Notes: generated by a model from the sequence alone, not told the origin. Shown: positions 37,519-47,114, counted from the first letter of the stretch. The stretch is DNA of 64,000 nucleotides from Cutibacterium avidum ATCC 25577 (GCF_000227295.1 NZ_JH165054.1:94560-158559), one strand, 5' to 3'. A program made the numbers and translations.

Positions 37519-40257
37519 GTGAAACGGTTCGCATCGCTCCTTGCCGTCCTGCTGACGTTCCTGATGATCAACCCATCCTCAGCGAACGCAGCAGCGCCGA
37601 GCCGGGAGCTCCTGCACAACGGCCTTGTCGACACCGCCCACGTCGAGTGGGGTACGGGCAGCGACAGGCCGATCATCAAGGGTCTCTGGGGCAGTGATGA
37701 CCTCAGGGATCCCAACAACGTCTACGCCCAAGTTGGATCGGATGCCGACCCGGGTAGCGACAAGCCTATGGTCCTCGACCATGGTCACACTGACATCTTC
37801 CGCGTCGGATCGACCGACAATGGCGGACTCGACCTCAAGCTCAAAGAGGACGTGACCGGAGAGGGCATCCTGCACGCCCCGGAGAACGTGCTTCTCAAGA
37901 TCAAGGACGCTGCACTCATGGACATCCCGGCAGGTCTGCCGGGAGCTCCCAGGGGATATGTCCTCCCCCTCACCCAGAACCCGGAGGTTCTGTGGCCGGG
38001 TTGGGAGACCTTCGACGTCAAGCGCAATGACTTCAGCGCCGTCAAGATCAACATCAGCAACGTCAAGGGACCGGGCAAGGTCAACCTGTTCTCGCAGGGG
38101 TCCTTCGGAGACCTTCAGGCACTGCTCGACGGTGGCTCCAACACCCTGCCGGGCACGATCACGGTTCATCATCCGTCCCACGTGCATGCCAACTGGGTGT
38201 TCAGCAAGCCAGGTCTCTACACCATGACCGTCCAGGCCTTGGCCGAGAAGTCCGGAAAGACCTTCCAGACCAAGCCACACACCTATACCTGGGTGGTTGG
38301 CGACCAGACGGCCCTTCCGGCCCCGTGGGGCAAGCCGACCCCCACGCCGACACCTACCCCGTCCGTGACGCCGACTCCGGAGCCCTCGGCCACCCCGACG
38401 CCGAAGCCCACTCTGAAGCCGTCCATGACGCAGACCCCGAAGCACTCGGCCACCCCGAAGCCGAAGCACTCGGCCACCCCGAAGCTGAAGCCCTCGGTCA
38501 CCCCGAAGCCGAAGCACTCGGCCACCCCGAAGCTGAAGCCCTCGGTCACCCCGAAGTCGTCTGTGACCCCGGCCCCGAAACCGAGCAACGGCAAGGAGCC
38601 CTGCCACAAGAAGCTCGTTCTTGACCACGGTCATTCCGACGTCTTCCGCGTCGGCTCGGCCGCCAAGAACGGTCTTGACCTGCAGATCAAGGAGGACGTG
38701 ACCGGCGAGGGCGTGCTTCACACCCCGGAGAACGTCCTGCTTGCCGCCAAGGACTCTGCCCTGACCACCATCCCGAGCGGGTACCCCGGTGCCCCCAGGG
38801 GTTACCTGCTGCCCATCACGCAGAACCAGGATCTGCTGTGGCCAGGCTGGGAGACCTTCGACGTCAATCGCAATGGCTTCAACGAGGTCAAGATCAACGT
38901 CCGCAACGTCAAGGGCCCCGGCCAAGTGCACCTGTTCTCGCAGAGCTCCTTCGGCGGAGTCAAGGCCCTTCTCGACGGTGGCTCCAAGACCCTCCCGGGC
39001 ACCATCACCGTCAAGCAGCCGTCTCACGTGCACGCCAACTGGGTGTTCACCAAGCCCGGCCGCTACCAGATGACTGTTGACGCCACCGCCGTTCGCAATG
39101 GCAAGACCGTCAGCACCGGAGCCCACACCTACACCTGGGTGGTCGGTTCCAAGGCCATCGCCGCTGCCAACACCTGCCCCACCGGTGACGACGGCAAGGG
39201 CGGCACCCCGGTTCCCGGCAATGACAGCACCAAGGGCGGTTCCGACAAGCCCTTCGATGATCTCGGTATTGTCGGCACCACGCCGACCAACGAGGTTGGC
39301 GGAAACTCCGACTCGAACGGATCGACCGAGGGAACTGCTACCAGCGGCGCCTCGGCCCAGAAGGAGATCTGCCGTCCGGTGAAGATCCCCAACAAGGCTG
39401 CCGCTGCCGTGAAGAAGACGGCTCAGCCTGCCACCCATCCTGCGTCCATCGCCACCGAGGGTCACTTCGACTGGGGCGTCCAGCTGCAGTCCGCCAAGCT
39501 CATCTCCGCTCTCAAGGACGACCGCTCCGCTCCAGCGAAGTGGGTTGCGCCGTCGAGCATCGTGATGGCTGTCGGTGACAAGGCCAACACCACCGCTCCC
39601 GCCGGCATGGAGTTCATCGCCAAGGGCGGCAGCAAGGTGTGGCTCATCGGTGCGACCCAGGTTCCCGGCGTGCCGTGGCTCGGCGTCAACACCATGCACG
39701 AGTCCATCGTCAACGGCACCACCGGCCCGGTCCAGATGCACCTGGACAAGGTCAGCGGCCCCGGCAAAATGGCCGTGTTCATGTCCGGCACCTTCGGTGG
39801 TGGAGTGGGCCAGCGGGTCTTCGACAACGTCGGCGGACCCACCAGCTACACCGTCCCGGCCAACACCCATGCTCACCCGAACTGGGTGTTCACCGCCCCC
39901 GGCCACTACGCCGTGACCGTCACCCAGACGGCCACCACCAAGGCCGGCAAGAAGGTCAGCGCCACCGGCACCCTCCACTTCGCAGTGGGTATCGATGCCA
40001 AGTCGGTCGCCGCCTCCATCGGCAAGGTGTCGGCCTCCACCGGTGCCGACCAGAACACCGAGCCGAGTTACACCATCGTGGGCCGCACCCCCGATGGCAA
40101 GCCCTGCGATCTCAACGGGCTGCCACGCTCCGGTGAGAACGGCACCTTCGGCGATTCCGGTATCGCCTCCCAGACCAACCAGGGTCTGGTGGCCGGAGCC
40201 CTCGCGGTTATCGGTCTGACCGGCGCTCTCCTCGTGGCGAGGAGACGACGCGGGTGA
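37519..40257 (+). CDS. Surface protein with three anchored-repeat domains (TIGR03773-like)
   Basis: 912 residues, secreted and probably membrane-anchored. The signal peptide is MKRFASLLAVLLTFLMI onward. Three copies of the actinobacterial surface-anchored repeat (TIGR03769 / choice-of-anchor M) lie at about 80-260, 365-543 and 645-826. A Pro/Thr/Lys linker with tandem repeats separates copies 1 and 2. Each copy has a GHxD-type motif (GHTD, GHSD, GHFD) and HxHxxWVF late in the domain. The C terminus has one membrane segment (about 889-907) followed by RRRRG. An LPRSG at 867 is a doubtful sortase site. GTG start with GGAGG 5 nt upstream. The SBP gene overlaps its end by 4 bp. Family knowledge links these proteins to the adjacent ABC transporter. 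Confidence 0.88.
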   Translation: MKRFASLLAVLLTFLMINPSSANAAAPSRELLHNGLVDTAHVEWGTGSDRPIIKGLWGSDDLRDPNNVYAQVGSDADPGSDKPMVLDHGHTDIFRVGSTDNGGLDLKLKEDVTGEGILHAPENVLLKIKDAALMDIPAGLPGAPRGYVLPLTQNPEVLWPGWETFDVKRNDFSAVKINISNVKGPGKVNLFSQGSFGDLQALLDGGSNTLPGTITVHHPSHVHANWVFSKPGLYTMTVQALAEKSGKTFQTKPHTYTWVVGDQTALPAPWGKPTPTPTPTPSVTPTPEPSATPTPKPTLKPSMTQTPKHSATPKPKHSATPKLKPSVTPKPKHSATPKLKPSVTPKSSVTPAPKPSNGKEPCHKKLVLDHGHSDVFRVGSAAKNGLDLQIKEDVTGEGVLHTPENVLLAAKDSALTTIPSGYPGAPRGYLLPITQNQDLLWPGWETFDVNRNGFNEVKINVRNVKGPGQVHLFSQSSFGGVKALLDGGSKTLPGTITVKQPSHVHANWVFTKPGRYQMTVDATAVRNGKTVSTGAHTYTWVVGSKAIAAANTCPTGDDGKGGTPVPGNDSTKGGSDKPFDDLGIVGTTPTNEVGGNSDSNGSTEGTATSGASAQKEICRPVKIPNKAAAAVKKTAQPATHPASIATEGHFDWGVQLQSAKLISALKDDRSAPAKWVAPSSIVMAVGDKANTTAPAGMEFIAKGGSKVWLIGATQVPGVPWLGVNTMHESIVNGTTGPVQMHLDKVSGPGKMAVFMSGTFGGGVGQRVFDNVGGPTSYTVPANTHAHPNWVFTAPGHYAVTVTQTATTKAGKKVSATGTLHFAVGIDAKSVAASIGKVSASTGADQNTEPSYTIVGRTPDGKPCDLNGLPRSGENGTFGDSGIASQTNQGLVAGALAVIGLTGALLVARRRRG
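38437..38556 (+). repeat. Tandem 48-bp repeats in the surface-protein linker
   Basis: Two perfect 48-bp copies (38461-38508 and 38509-38556), preceded by a 24-bp half unit (38437-38460). Each unit encodes 16 residues of the pattern PKHSATPKLKPSVTPK. In-frame, so copy-number change would only alter linker length. Confidence 0.9.
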
Positions 40258-41780
40258 GAAAACGCCTGGTGTGCGTCGTGGCCGCACTCAGCCTTCTGGC
40301 TGGGTGCGGCCACGCGCCCGCTTCCCAGAACGACAAGCTTTCCGTGGTGACGACCACGCCCATCCTCGCTGACCTGACGCGCAACGTCGCCGGCGATCGT
40401 GCCACCGTCACCTCGATGGTGCCCTCCGGCGCAGACCCCCACACCTACGAGCCGTCGCTGCGTGATGTCCGGACCGTCGTGTACTCGAAGGTCGCGCTGT
40501 CGAACTACCTCATGCTCGAACCCCATTCGGTCATCAAGACCATCGACGCCTCCCTGCCTGCCGGATCGATCAACGTCTCTCTGGCTGAGGAGGCGCAGAA
40601 GTATGGCGCTGAGGTCATCCCGCTCGTCGAGAATGCCAACCTGGACACCGTCTGGCTGGGCCTGCGGGTCATCGGCAAGGGCACTGCTCGAGGGGCCGAC
40701 CGTTCGTCCTCGGTCCATCTCCAATCGAAATCCGTCGACGGTCCTGGCGATCTCACCGCCTACATCACCGGCACCTTTGGTCGTCCGCAGATCTACTACT
40801 CGACGACTGACGGCGTCGACGAGCGTGATGACGTCGAGCTTCCCGCTGACGCCCACACCCACATGTCGTGGGCGTTCAGCAAGCCTGGCATCTACAAGGC
40901 GACCTTCGCGGCCACCCTGTCCACGGCCAAGGGAGACACCCCCATCGGCACCCAGACCCTGACGATTGTCGTCGGAGCTGATCCACGCACGATCCCCGGA
41001 CTCGCCAATCGGACGGTCATCGACAAGGGCCACGCGGACCTCTCCGCTGACATCGACGAGGGCAAGATGATCATCCTGTCCGATCCGACTGGCGGTGGCG
41101 TCCGCACTCAGAAGCGTCTGAGCCCCGACAAGTCCGTGGTGTGGGTGCCCCCGAAGGCACTCACCGAAATCCCACCGACTCCGGCGTTTCGATTCCTGGG
41201 CCACCCTGGTGACTCGATCCACCAGCTGCCCCAGGCCGTTCTCGGCGCGCACGTTCATGGTGAGATCGACCCCCATCTGTGGATGAGCATCAAGAACACC
41301 AAGGCCTACGTGCAGGTCATCCGTGACGCTCTCATCAAGGCCGACCCCGACGGCGCCCAGCCCTACCGAGAGAACGCCAAGACATACCTGGCGAGGCTGG
41401 AAGAGACCTCGCACTACGTCGATCGCAAGATCGCCAACATTCCCAAGGGGCGGCGTCAGCTCATCACGAGCCACGACGCCTACGGCTACCTCGCTCAGGC
41501 CCACGGCATGCACGTGGCCGGATTCGTGACCGCCAATCCCGGTGTCGAGCCGTCCATGGCACAACGACGCAAACTCAACCAGACCATCGCCGACCTCAAG
41601 GTGCCGGCCGTGTTCCTGGAACCCAATGTGCTGCGTGGCTCCTCAGTGCTCGCGGCCATTGCCGCCGAGAACGGTGTCCAGGTGTGCCCCATTTACGGCG
41701 ACACCTTCGACGACCGAGTCACGAACTACATCGACCTCATGAAATTCGACGCCGACTCCCTGGCCAAGTGCCTGGGATGA
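40254..41780 (+). CDS. Anchored-repeat ABC transporter, metal-type substrate-binding lipoprotein (TIGR03772-like)
   Basis: 508 residues, lipobox SLLAGC (Cys18). It is a cluster A-I metal-binding receptor (zinc/manganese type): candidate ligands H63 (ADPHTYEP), H341 (EIDPHLWM), H407 (TSHDAYG) and D483 (YGDTFDD). About residues 128-333 are an extra domain inserted between the lobes. It contains both halves of the surface-repeat domain, but the half with HTHMSWAF (H201, H203) comes first and the half with GHAD (H260) second, the reverse of the order in the neighbouring proteins. Starts 4 bp inside the upstream gene. Zinc or manganese import is inferred from the fold, not proven. Confidence 0.9.
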   Translation: MRKRLVCVVAALSLLAGCGHAPASQNDKLSVVTTTPILADLTRNVAGDRATVTSMVPSGADPHTYEPSLRDVRTVVYSKVALSNYLMLEPHSVIKTIDASLPAGSINVSLAEEAQKYGAEVIPLVENANLDTVWLGLRVIGKGTARGADRSSSVHLQSKSVDGPGDLTAYITGTFGRPQIYYSTTDGVDERDDVELPADAHTHMSWAFSKPGIYKATFAATLSTAKGDTPIGTQTLTIVVGADPRTIPGLANRTVIDKGHADLSADIDEGKMIILSDPTGGGVRTQKRLSPDKSVVWVPPKALTEIPPTPAFRFLGHPGDSIHQLPQAVLGAHVHGEIDPHLWMSIKNTKAYVQVIRDALIKADPDGAQPYRENAKTYLARLEETSHYVDRKIANIPKGRRQLITSHDAYGYLAQAHGMHVAGFVTANPGVEPSMAQRRKLNQTIADLKVPAVFLEPNVLRGSSVLAAIAAENGVQVCPIYGDTFDDRVTNYIDLMKFDADSLAKCLG

Positions 41781-41799
41781 GGCTCCTGCGGAGGAATCC

Positions 41800-42879
41800 A
41801 TGATTACGAAACACCGTCGGTTGGTATCTCTGTCTGCCATGTTCATCGCGCTCAGTACTGGTTTCGCACTCTCGCAGCCAGCTCATGCCTCCCCTACCCC
41901 GCCACCAGATCCTGCCCTCAAGCAGACGGTGACCGACAACGAGAAGGTGGCCAAGGAACCCGCCGAGATCAGGCGAGGACACGTCGACGTCGGCCCTCGC
42001 ATCGTTGACGGCAAGTTCACCCTCATGGCCCGCGACGACACCGCCAACCCGCCGGTGTGGCGCAGCACCGATGACGCCGTGCTACGCGTGGTCGATGCGT
42101 CCCGTATCGATGTGCCGAACGACGAGACCTACTCTTTCCTCGGCGACATGCGTGGCAAGAAGGCATATGTCATTCCGCAGACCCAGGACCAGAAGGTCGT
42201 GTGGCTCGGTTGGAACACCCAGGCCCCGGAGATCGTCAAGAACTTCCCTCGTGGCGCCGAACTCGTCTTCACCGGGCACGAGGGCCCAGGCCAGGCCCAC
42301 ATGTTCATCGAGAACGGTTTCGACGCCCCGACACCGCTGTATGACTCCACCAAGTCCGGTGAGCAGTTAGTGCACATGGAGACCAACACCCATGTGCACG
42401 CCAACTGGGTGTTCTCCGATCCGGGAGCGCAGACCATCTCCGTCGATGTCCGCGGCACCGACGCCAAGGGCGCCAAGCACTCCTACTCGACCAAGCTGAG
42501 ATTCGTCGTCGGTGACAAGGGCTCGGCCGACGAGGCTCGAACCATGGGGGCCTCTGCCTCGGCATCCTCCCAGGCTGCCACGGCATCGGATCCCTCGGCG
42601 TCCGGCATGGCCTCAACGAACGGCTCCGCCGCTGCCTCGGCCCCTGCGAAGGCATCCCCGTCAACAGCTACCACCAACTCCACTGATAATTCCGACCATG
42701 GCACCCCGTGGGGAATGATCATCGCGATCATCGCCGGAGTCGTCATCATCGCCCTCATCATCGCTGCTCTGGTGGGACGCTCGAAGATCAGGAAGATGCA
42801 CGACGAGGTGTGGAAGGACGAGGGTACCGACGCAACATCGGCCAAGACCTCCGACAGCGGAACGAGTTCACATGAGTGA
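41800..42879 (+). CDS. Membrane-anchored single-repeat protein of the same locus
   Basis: 359 residues. Signal peptide (cleavage near PAHA), one repeat domain at about 55-245 with GHVD (H61) and HVHANWVF (H198, H200), a Ser/Ala-rich linker, one membrane segment (MIIAIIAGVVIIALIIAAL) and a short charged cytoplasmic tail. Its repeat has the normal half order. It lies 19 nt after the SBP gene, and the ATPase gene starts within its last codons (8-bp overlap), so it belongs to the operon. It may present the repeat domain close to the permease. Confidence 0.85.
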   Translation: MITKHRRLVSLSAMFIALSTGFALSQPAHASPTPPPDPALKQTVTDNEKVAKEPAEIRRGHVDVGPRIVDGKFTLMARDDTANPPVWRSTDDAVLRVVDASRIDVPNDETYSFLGDMRGKKAYVIPQTQDQKVVWLGWNTQAPEIVKNFPRGAELVFTGHEGPGQAHMFIENGFDAPTPLYDSTKSGEQLVHMETNTHVHANWVFSDPGAQTISVDVRGTDAKGAKHSYSTKLRFVVGDKGSADEARTMGASASASSQAATASDPSASGMASTNGSAAASAPAKASPSTATTNSTDNSDHGTPWGMIIAIIAGVVIIALIIAALVGRSKIRKMHDEVWKDEGTDATSAKTSDSGTSSHE

Positions 42880-43645
42880 CCTCGGATCCATCAAGATCAC
42901 TGACATGGCCGTCAACCTGGGCGGCCTCCGCGTGCTCCACGACGTCAACCTGTCAGCCAGCAGGGGTGACCTGCTGGCACTTCTGGGCCCCAACGGCGCC
43001 GGCAAGACGACCATTCTGCGCAGCATGCTCGGCTTGGTGAAACCGGCCAAGGGCAGTGTTGAGGTCGCTGGGTCCGCTCCCGGCAAGGGATGGCGTCACA
43101 TCGGTTACGTCCCCCAGCGTCACGAATTCGCCTGGGACTTCCCCATCAGCGTCGCCGACGTCGTCATGAGCGGACGAACCCGCCACATCGGGTGGCTGCG
43201 TCGTCCTGGCAAGGATGACCACATCGCGGTGCGCGACGCCCTGCGGATCGCCGGCATGGCGGACTTAGCAAATCGCACCGTGGGAGAACTCTCCGGCGGT
43301 CAGCGTCAGCGTGTTCTCATTGCCCGAGCCCTGGCCACGCGTCCCTCCGTGCTGCTTCTGGACGAGCCGTTCACCGGGGTCGACATGCCGACCCAAGAGA
43401 TGCTCACCGAGCTGTTCTGCCGCTTGGCAGCCGACGGCACCACACTGGTCATGACGACCCACGACCTCGCCCAGGCCATGGCCACCGCTGACCGGGTGTG
43501 CCTCATCAACCGCACCGTCATCGCCGACTCCACCCCGGAGGAACTGCGTGATCCGGCGATGTGGATGAAGGCCTTCGGGGTCACCGCGAACTCCCCGCTG
43601 CTGACCATGGTCGGGGCTGCTGAACCCGTCCACACCCCCGTCTGA
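42872..43645 (+). CDS. Anchored-repeat-type ABC transporter, ATP-binding subunit (TIGR03771-like)
   Basis: 257-residue ATPase of the metal-import class. Walker A LGPNGAGKTT, Q-loop YVPQRHEF, signature LSGGQRQRVLIARAL, Walker B LLLDEPFTGVD, and H-loop TTHDLAQA. It powers import through the permease encoded 13 nt downstream. Confidence 0.92.
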   Translation: MSDLGSIKITDMAVNLGGLRVLHDVNLSASRGDLLALLGPNGAGKTTILRSMLGLVKPAKGSVEVAGSAPGKGWRHIGYVPQRHEFAWDFPISVADVVMSGRTRHIGWLRRPGKDDHIAVRDALRIAGMADLANRTVGELSGGQRQRVLIARALATRPSVLLLDEPFTGVDMPTQEMLTELFCRLAADGTTLVMTTHDLAQAMATADRVCLINRTVIADSTPEELRDPAMWMKAFGVTANSPLLTMVGAAEPVHTPV

Positions 43646-43658
43646 CAAGGAACCATCA

Positions 43659-44516
43659 ATGCTCACTCCATGGGAGTTCTTCACTGATCTCACCAATCCC
43701 CTGCTGGTCTTCCTACCGAAGGCCCTGCTCGTTGCCGTGGTCTGCTCGATGGTTGCCGGCGTCATCGGTTCCCATGTCGTGCTGAGAGGCATGGCCTTCA
43801 TCGGCGACGCGGTGGCCCACTCGGTCTTCCCCGGTTTGGCGGTGGCCTTCCTACTCCAGGGATCGCTGCTCGTCGGTGGTGCTGTGGCCGGTCTCGTCAC
43901 TGCCGTCCTGGTGGCCATCGTCTCCCAGAACCGACGCCTCAAGGAGGACTCCGTCATCGGGATCCTCTTTGCGGGTGCCTTCGCGTTGGGAATCGTCATC
44001 ATCTCCAGAGCTCCTGGGTACTCGGGTTCCCTGCAACAGTTCCTCTTCGGATCCATCACGGGTATCACCAACGACGACATCGTCGTCGTGTGCGTGGCCG
44101 GGGCCATCGTGCTGCTCCTGGAACGCGCCGTCCACAAGGAGCTGGTGACCGTCGGCCTGGACCGGGAGACTGCGCGGGCCTCCAACCTTCCGGTCTTCGC
44201 CCTCGACCTGCTGCTCTACGTGCTGGTGACGATGACCGTCGTCATCTCTGTGCAGGTCATCGGCAACGTCCTCGTCCTGGCCCTGTTGGTGACCCCGGCC
44301 GCCACCGCCCGCCTGCTCACCGATCGGCTGGGTCGAATGATGGTCCTGGCGCCGGTGATCGGCGGCCTCAGTGCCCTGGTAGGCCTGTACCTGTCGTGGT
44401 CGATCGACCTTCCGGCCGGCGGAACGATCGTCCTCGTCGCGACGGCGGTGTTCCTCCTGTGCTGGGTCCTCGCGCCGCGCGGGCTGCTCGGGGGGATGCG
44501 GCGCCGGGTCGCCTGA
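43659..44516 (+). CDS. Anchored-repeat-type ABC transporter, permease subunit (TIGR03770-like)
   Basis: 285-residue ABC-3 family permease (ZnuB/MntB class) with about eight membrane segments. GDAVAHSVFPGLAVAF and the cytoplasmic coupling segment near DRETARASNLPV are typical. Last gene of the five-gene operon. Confidence 0.92.
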   Translation: MLTPWEFFTDLTNPLLVFLPKALLVAVVCSMVAGVIGSHVVLRGMAFIGDAVAHSVFPGLAVAFLLQGSLLVGGAVAGLVTAVLVAIVSQNRRLKEDSVIGILFAGAFALGIVIISRAPGYSGSLQQFLFGSITGITNDDIVVVCVAGAIVLLLERAVHKELVTVGLDRETARASNLPVFALDLLLYVLVTMTVVISVQVIGNVLVLALLVTPAATARLLTDRLGRMMVLAPVIGGLSALVGLYLSWSIDLPAGGTIVLVATAVFLLCWVLAPRGLLGGMRRRVA

Positions 44517-45051
44517 GGCGGTCCTGTTTCCTCCCTATCCCGCCCCCTGCCGTACACAGCTCACCATGTGGAGCCGATCATTCCACGGGCAGGGGGGCAC
44601 CTCCGATTGGTCTGTTGGAGCACCGTGAAGTTCCATGGAATCAGAGCCGACGGTCTCCGGAAAACACATCACTGCCGACGATTCAAGATCTGGGGCGCCA
44701 CTGGAACCGTGAGCGTGCATACCCATTGGAAGGATCCATTTCTCCTTCTCGGGCTCAAAGGCACGCGTGACAGCGCATCTCTGAGCGAAACGAGGGATCG
44801 ATGGGTTCAGGTGACAAAATTCCCGACAGCGGAAATCGCCCGGCTGAAGCACCCATGTACGTCCTTGGTAAGCGACCATGTGCCCCGGGTTACTCACCAC
44901 CGATGGCATTGTCACACACCGATCTCCAGAGACAGCGTCGAAAGGCCCCGCTGTTGAGAGCGTTCACTTGGTGTCTGCGACGCGGGGCACGGTCACTGAC
45001 ATGAACGCTGACCCTGTTCATCCGCTTTTACACCCTGGTAGCAGCGGGCCC
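44517..45051. other. 535-bp spacer without a recognised gene
   Basis: Lies between the convergent permease gene and the acetyltransferase gene. Several open frames of 100-130 codons cross it on both strands, but none has a good ribosome site or recognisable motifs. A GCCACTG at 44697 briefly suggested a cobalamin riboswitch, but the other conserved boxes are missing. It may be decayed sequence. Confidence 0.5.
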
Positions 45052-45891
45052 TCAGTAAAGCACGGTGGCCATTTCTCCCACCTGACGGAAACCGACGGTG
45101 TCATACATCGCCAGGGCTCGGATGTTGAAGTCATTGACGTAGAGGGACACCGACTCGTAGCGTCGCTGGCACAGGTGTGCCACGGCAGTCATGGCAGCAT
45201 CCGCAAGGCCCTTGCCCCGCCACGCCGGATCCAGCCAGACTCCCTGAATCTGACAGTGCGACCGCCAGCCAACGCCGATGTCCGACTTCCATCGCACGGT
45301 TCCGTCGTCATCGACAATGGCAAAGCAGTGTCCCTTCTGGACGAGAGCGCGCATGTGTCGCATGTACCCGCCGGAGCTTTCGATCGGACTGACGCCGACC
45401 TCCTCGGTGTACATCGCCACCGCAGCCTGGAAATAGGCCTGGAAATGACCCATCGTCGCAGCCGTGACACGGGGATCTGGAGCGACGCGGGACGGTTCCT
45501 GCAGCTCCAACAACGGCTGGCTGGCACGGACCTCGCGGGGTCTCCCCCAAGCGCGCGGGTAGCGCTGCGACAGGATGCGTTGCAGAGCCATCACCGGAGC
45601 GGAACGGCCCATCATGGACGAGGACGTCCGCCACGGACCAACTTTGGAGGACAGCTCCTCGATCGTTGACTCGTCGGAGGCCACCGGTACGACGTTGGCG
45701 CCCAGATGGAGCACCCCCTGCAATTCTCGGGAATGCACCACCCCGACGACAGGGCACCCGAGCCTGCCGCGATCCAAGCCGTTGGCCTGGATGCGCGATA
45801 AGAGGAAAAGATTTCCCACCGGGTCCTGCTGCAGGAATTCAGTGACCTGACCAACGTCGGTGTCGTCGAGGACCCTGATCCTGGTGAACAC
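45052..45891 (-). CDS. GNAT acetyltransferase with DUF4081-like N-terminal domain
   Basis: 279 residues. The C-terminal GNAT half has the acetyl-CoA loop VWLDPAWRGKGLADAAM and ends with VNDFNIRALAMYDTVGFRQVG. The N-terminal half matches the plan of actinobacterial DUF4081 proteins, which commonly lie beside ispG as here (start 1 nt after the ispG stop). Acceptor unknown. Confidence 0.85.
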   Translation of the reverse strand: MFTRIRVLDDTDVGQVTEFLQQDPVGNLFLLSRIQANGLDRGRLGCPVVGVVHSRELQGVLHLGANVVPVASDESTIEELSSKVGPWRTSSSMMGRSAPVMALQRILSQRYPRAWGRPREVRASQPLLELQEPSRVAPDPRVTAATMGHFQAYFQAAVAMYTEEVGVSPIESSGGYMRHMRALVQKGHCFAIVDDDGTVRWKSDIGVGWRSHCQIQGVWLDPAWRGKGLADAAMTAVAHLCQRRYESVSLYVNDFNIRALAMYDTVGFRQVGEMATVLY

Positions 45892-45892
45892 G

Positions 45893-47035
45893 TCAGGAGA
45901 CCGCGACTTCCGGTTCCCCGGTCTCGTTCATGGTCTCGGCCATCCGGTTCGCCTCGTCGACGAGGGTCTGGACGATCTCGCTCTCGGGGACGGTACGGAT
46001 GACCTCGCCGTGCTTGAAGATCTTGCCCTTGCCATTGCCGGCAGCAACACCAAGGTCGGCCTCACGACCCTCGCCCAGACCGTTGACGACACATCCCATG
46101 ACGGCCACGCGCAGCGGGGCGTCGATTCCCTCGAGAGCGTCAGTGACGTCGTTGGCCAGGGACAGGACGTCGACCTGGCAGCGTCCGCAGGAGGGGCAGG
46201 AGACGATCTCCAGGCCGCGGGGGCGCAGGTTGAGGGACTCCAGGATCTTGATGCCGACCTTGACCTCCTCGACCGGGTCGGCCGACAGCGAGACGCGGAT
46301 GGTGTCACCGATGCCCTCGGCGAGCAGGTGCCCGAAGGCGACCGCGGACTTGATGGTGCCCTGGAAGGCGGGTCCGGCCTCGGTGACCCCCAGGTGCAGC
46401 GGGTAGTCGCACTTCTCGGCGAGCTGTTCATAGGCGCGGATCATGACGACAGGGTCGTGGTGCTTGACCGAGATCTTGAAGTCGCGGAACCCGTACTGCT
46501 CGAAGAGGCTCGCCTCCCACAGCGCCGATTCCACCATGGCCTCGGCAGTCGGGGCGCCGTACTTGTCGAGCAGACGCTTGTCGAGGGAGCCAGCATTGAC
46601 GCCGATGCGGATGCTGGTGCCGTGCTCGGTGGCAGACTTGCAGATCGCCTCGATCTGGTCGTCGAACTTGCGAATGTTGCCCGGGTTGACGCGCACCGCA
46701 CCGCAGCCGGCCTCAATCGCCTGGAAGACGTACTTGGGCTGGAAGTGGATGTCGGCGATCACCGGGATCTGGGATTGCTTGGCGATGATCGGCAGCGCCT
46801 CGGCGTCCTTGTCGGTCGGGCAGGCGACGCGGACGATGTCGCAGCCGGCCGCGGTCAGGGCGGCGATCTGCTGCAGGGTGGCACCGATGTCATGAGTCTT
46901 GGTTGTCGTCATGGACTGCACCGAAATGGGTGCATCCCCACCGACCAGCACATCTCCCACCTTGATCTGGTGCGTCTTGCGACGCGGCGCCAGGGTCGGA
47001 ACGGGAGGGGTGGGCATACCCAGGTTCACGGTCAT
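45893..47035 (-). CDS. ispG: 4-hydroxy-3-methylbut-2-en-1-yl diphosphate synthase
   Basis: Iron-sulfur enzyme of the MEP isoprenoid pathway that converts MEcPP to HMBPP. 380 residues. TIM-barrel signatures [12 protein letters not shown] and [10 protein letters not shown], and the cluster ligands CPSCGRC plus the C-terminal [11 protein letters not shown]. Start 47035 has AGGAG about 10 nt upstream. dxr, another MEP gene, is 4 kb away in the same orientation; M50 protease and dxr are usual neighbours of ispG, here separated from it by a nuclease gene. Confidence 0.95.
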   Translation of the reverse strand: MTVNLGMPTPPVPTLAPRRKTHQIKVGDVLVGGDAPISVQSMTTTKTHDIGATLQQIAALTAAGCDIVRVACPTDKDAEALPIIAKQSQIPVIADIHFQPKYVFQAIEAGCGAVRVNPGNIRKFDDQIEAICKSATEHGTSIRIGVNAGSLDKRLLDKYGAPTAEAMVESALWEASLFEQYGFRDFKISVKHHDPVVMIRAYEQLAEKCDYPLHLGVTEAGPAFQGTIKSAVAFGHLLAEGIGDTIRVSLSADPVEEVKVGIKILESLNLRPRGLEIVSCPSCGRCQVDVLSLANDVTDALEGIDAPLRVAVMGCVVNGLGEGREADLGVAAGNGKGKIFKHGEVIRTVPESEIVQTLVDEANRMAETMNETGEPEVAVS

Positions 47036-47114
47036 TGACGTGTCACTCCTGAAATCGTGGATTGTCATTTCCATTGTGTCACCTACGTCCACCAGTGTGG
47101 TGACGCTGACAGCG

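Noticed and set aside
38437-38556. CRISPR-like direct repeats
   Set aside because: Repeats are contiguous, in-frame and coding; there are no unique spacers.
40117-40131. LPRSG as a sortase site in the surface protein
   Set aside because: Ser replaces Thr and about 18 residues separate it from the membrane segment, more than usual; membrane anchoring is the safer reading.
37579-40287. 902-codon minus-strand open frame
   Set aside because: Shadow of the three-repeat surface protein; its apparent repeats are mirror images of the real ones.
44640-44760. Cobalamin riboswitch suggested by GCCACTG
   Set aside because: The other conserved boxes are absent in the expected order, and the next plus-strand gene is not cobalamin-related.
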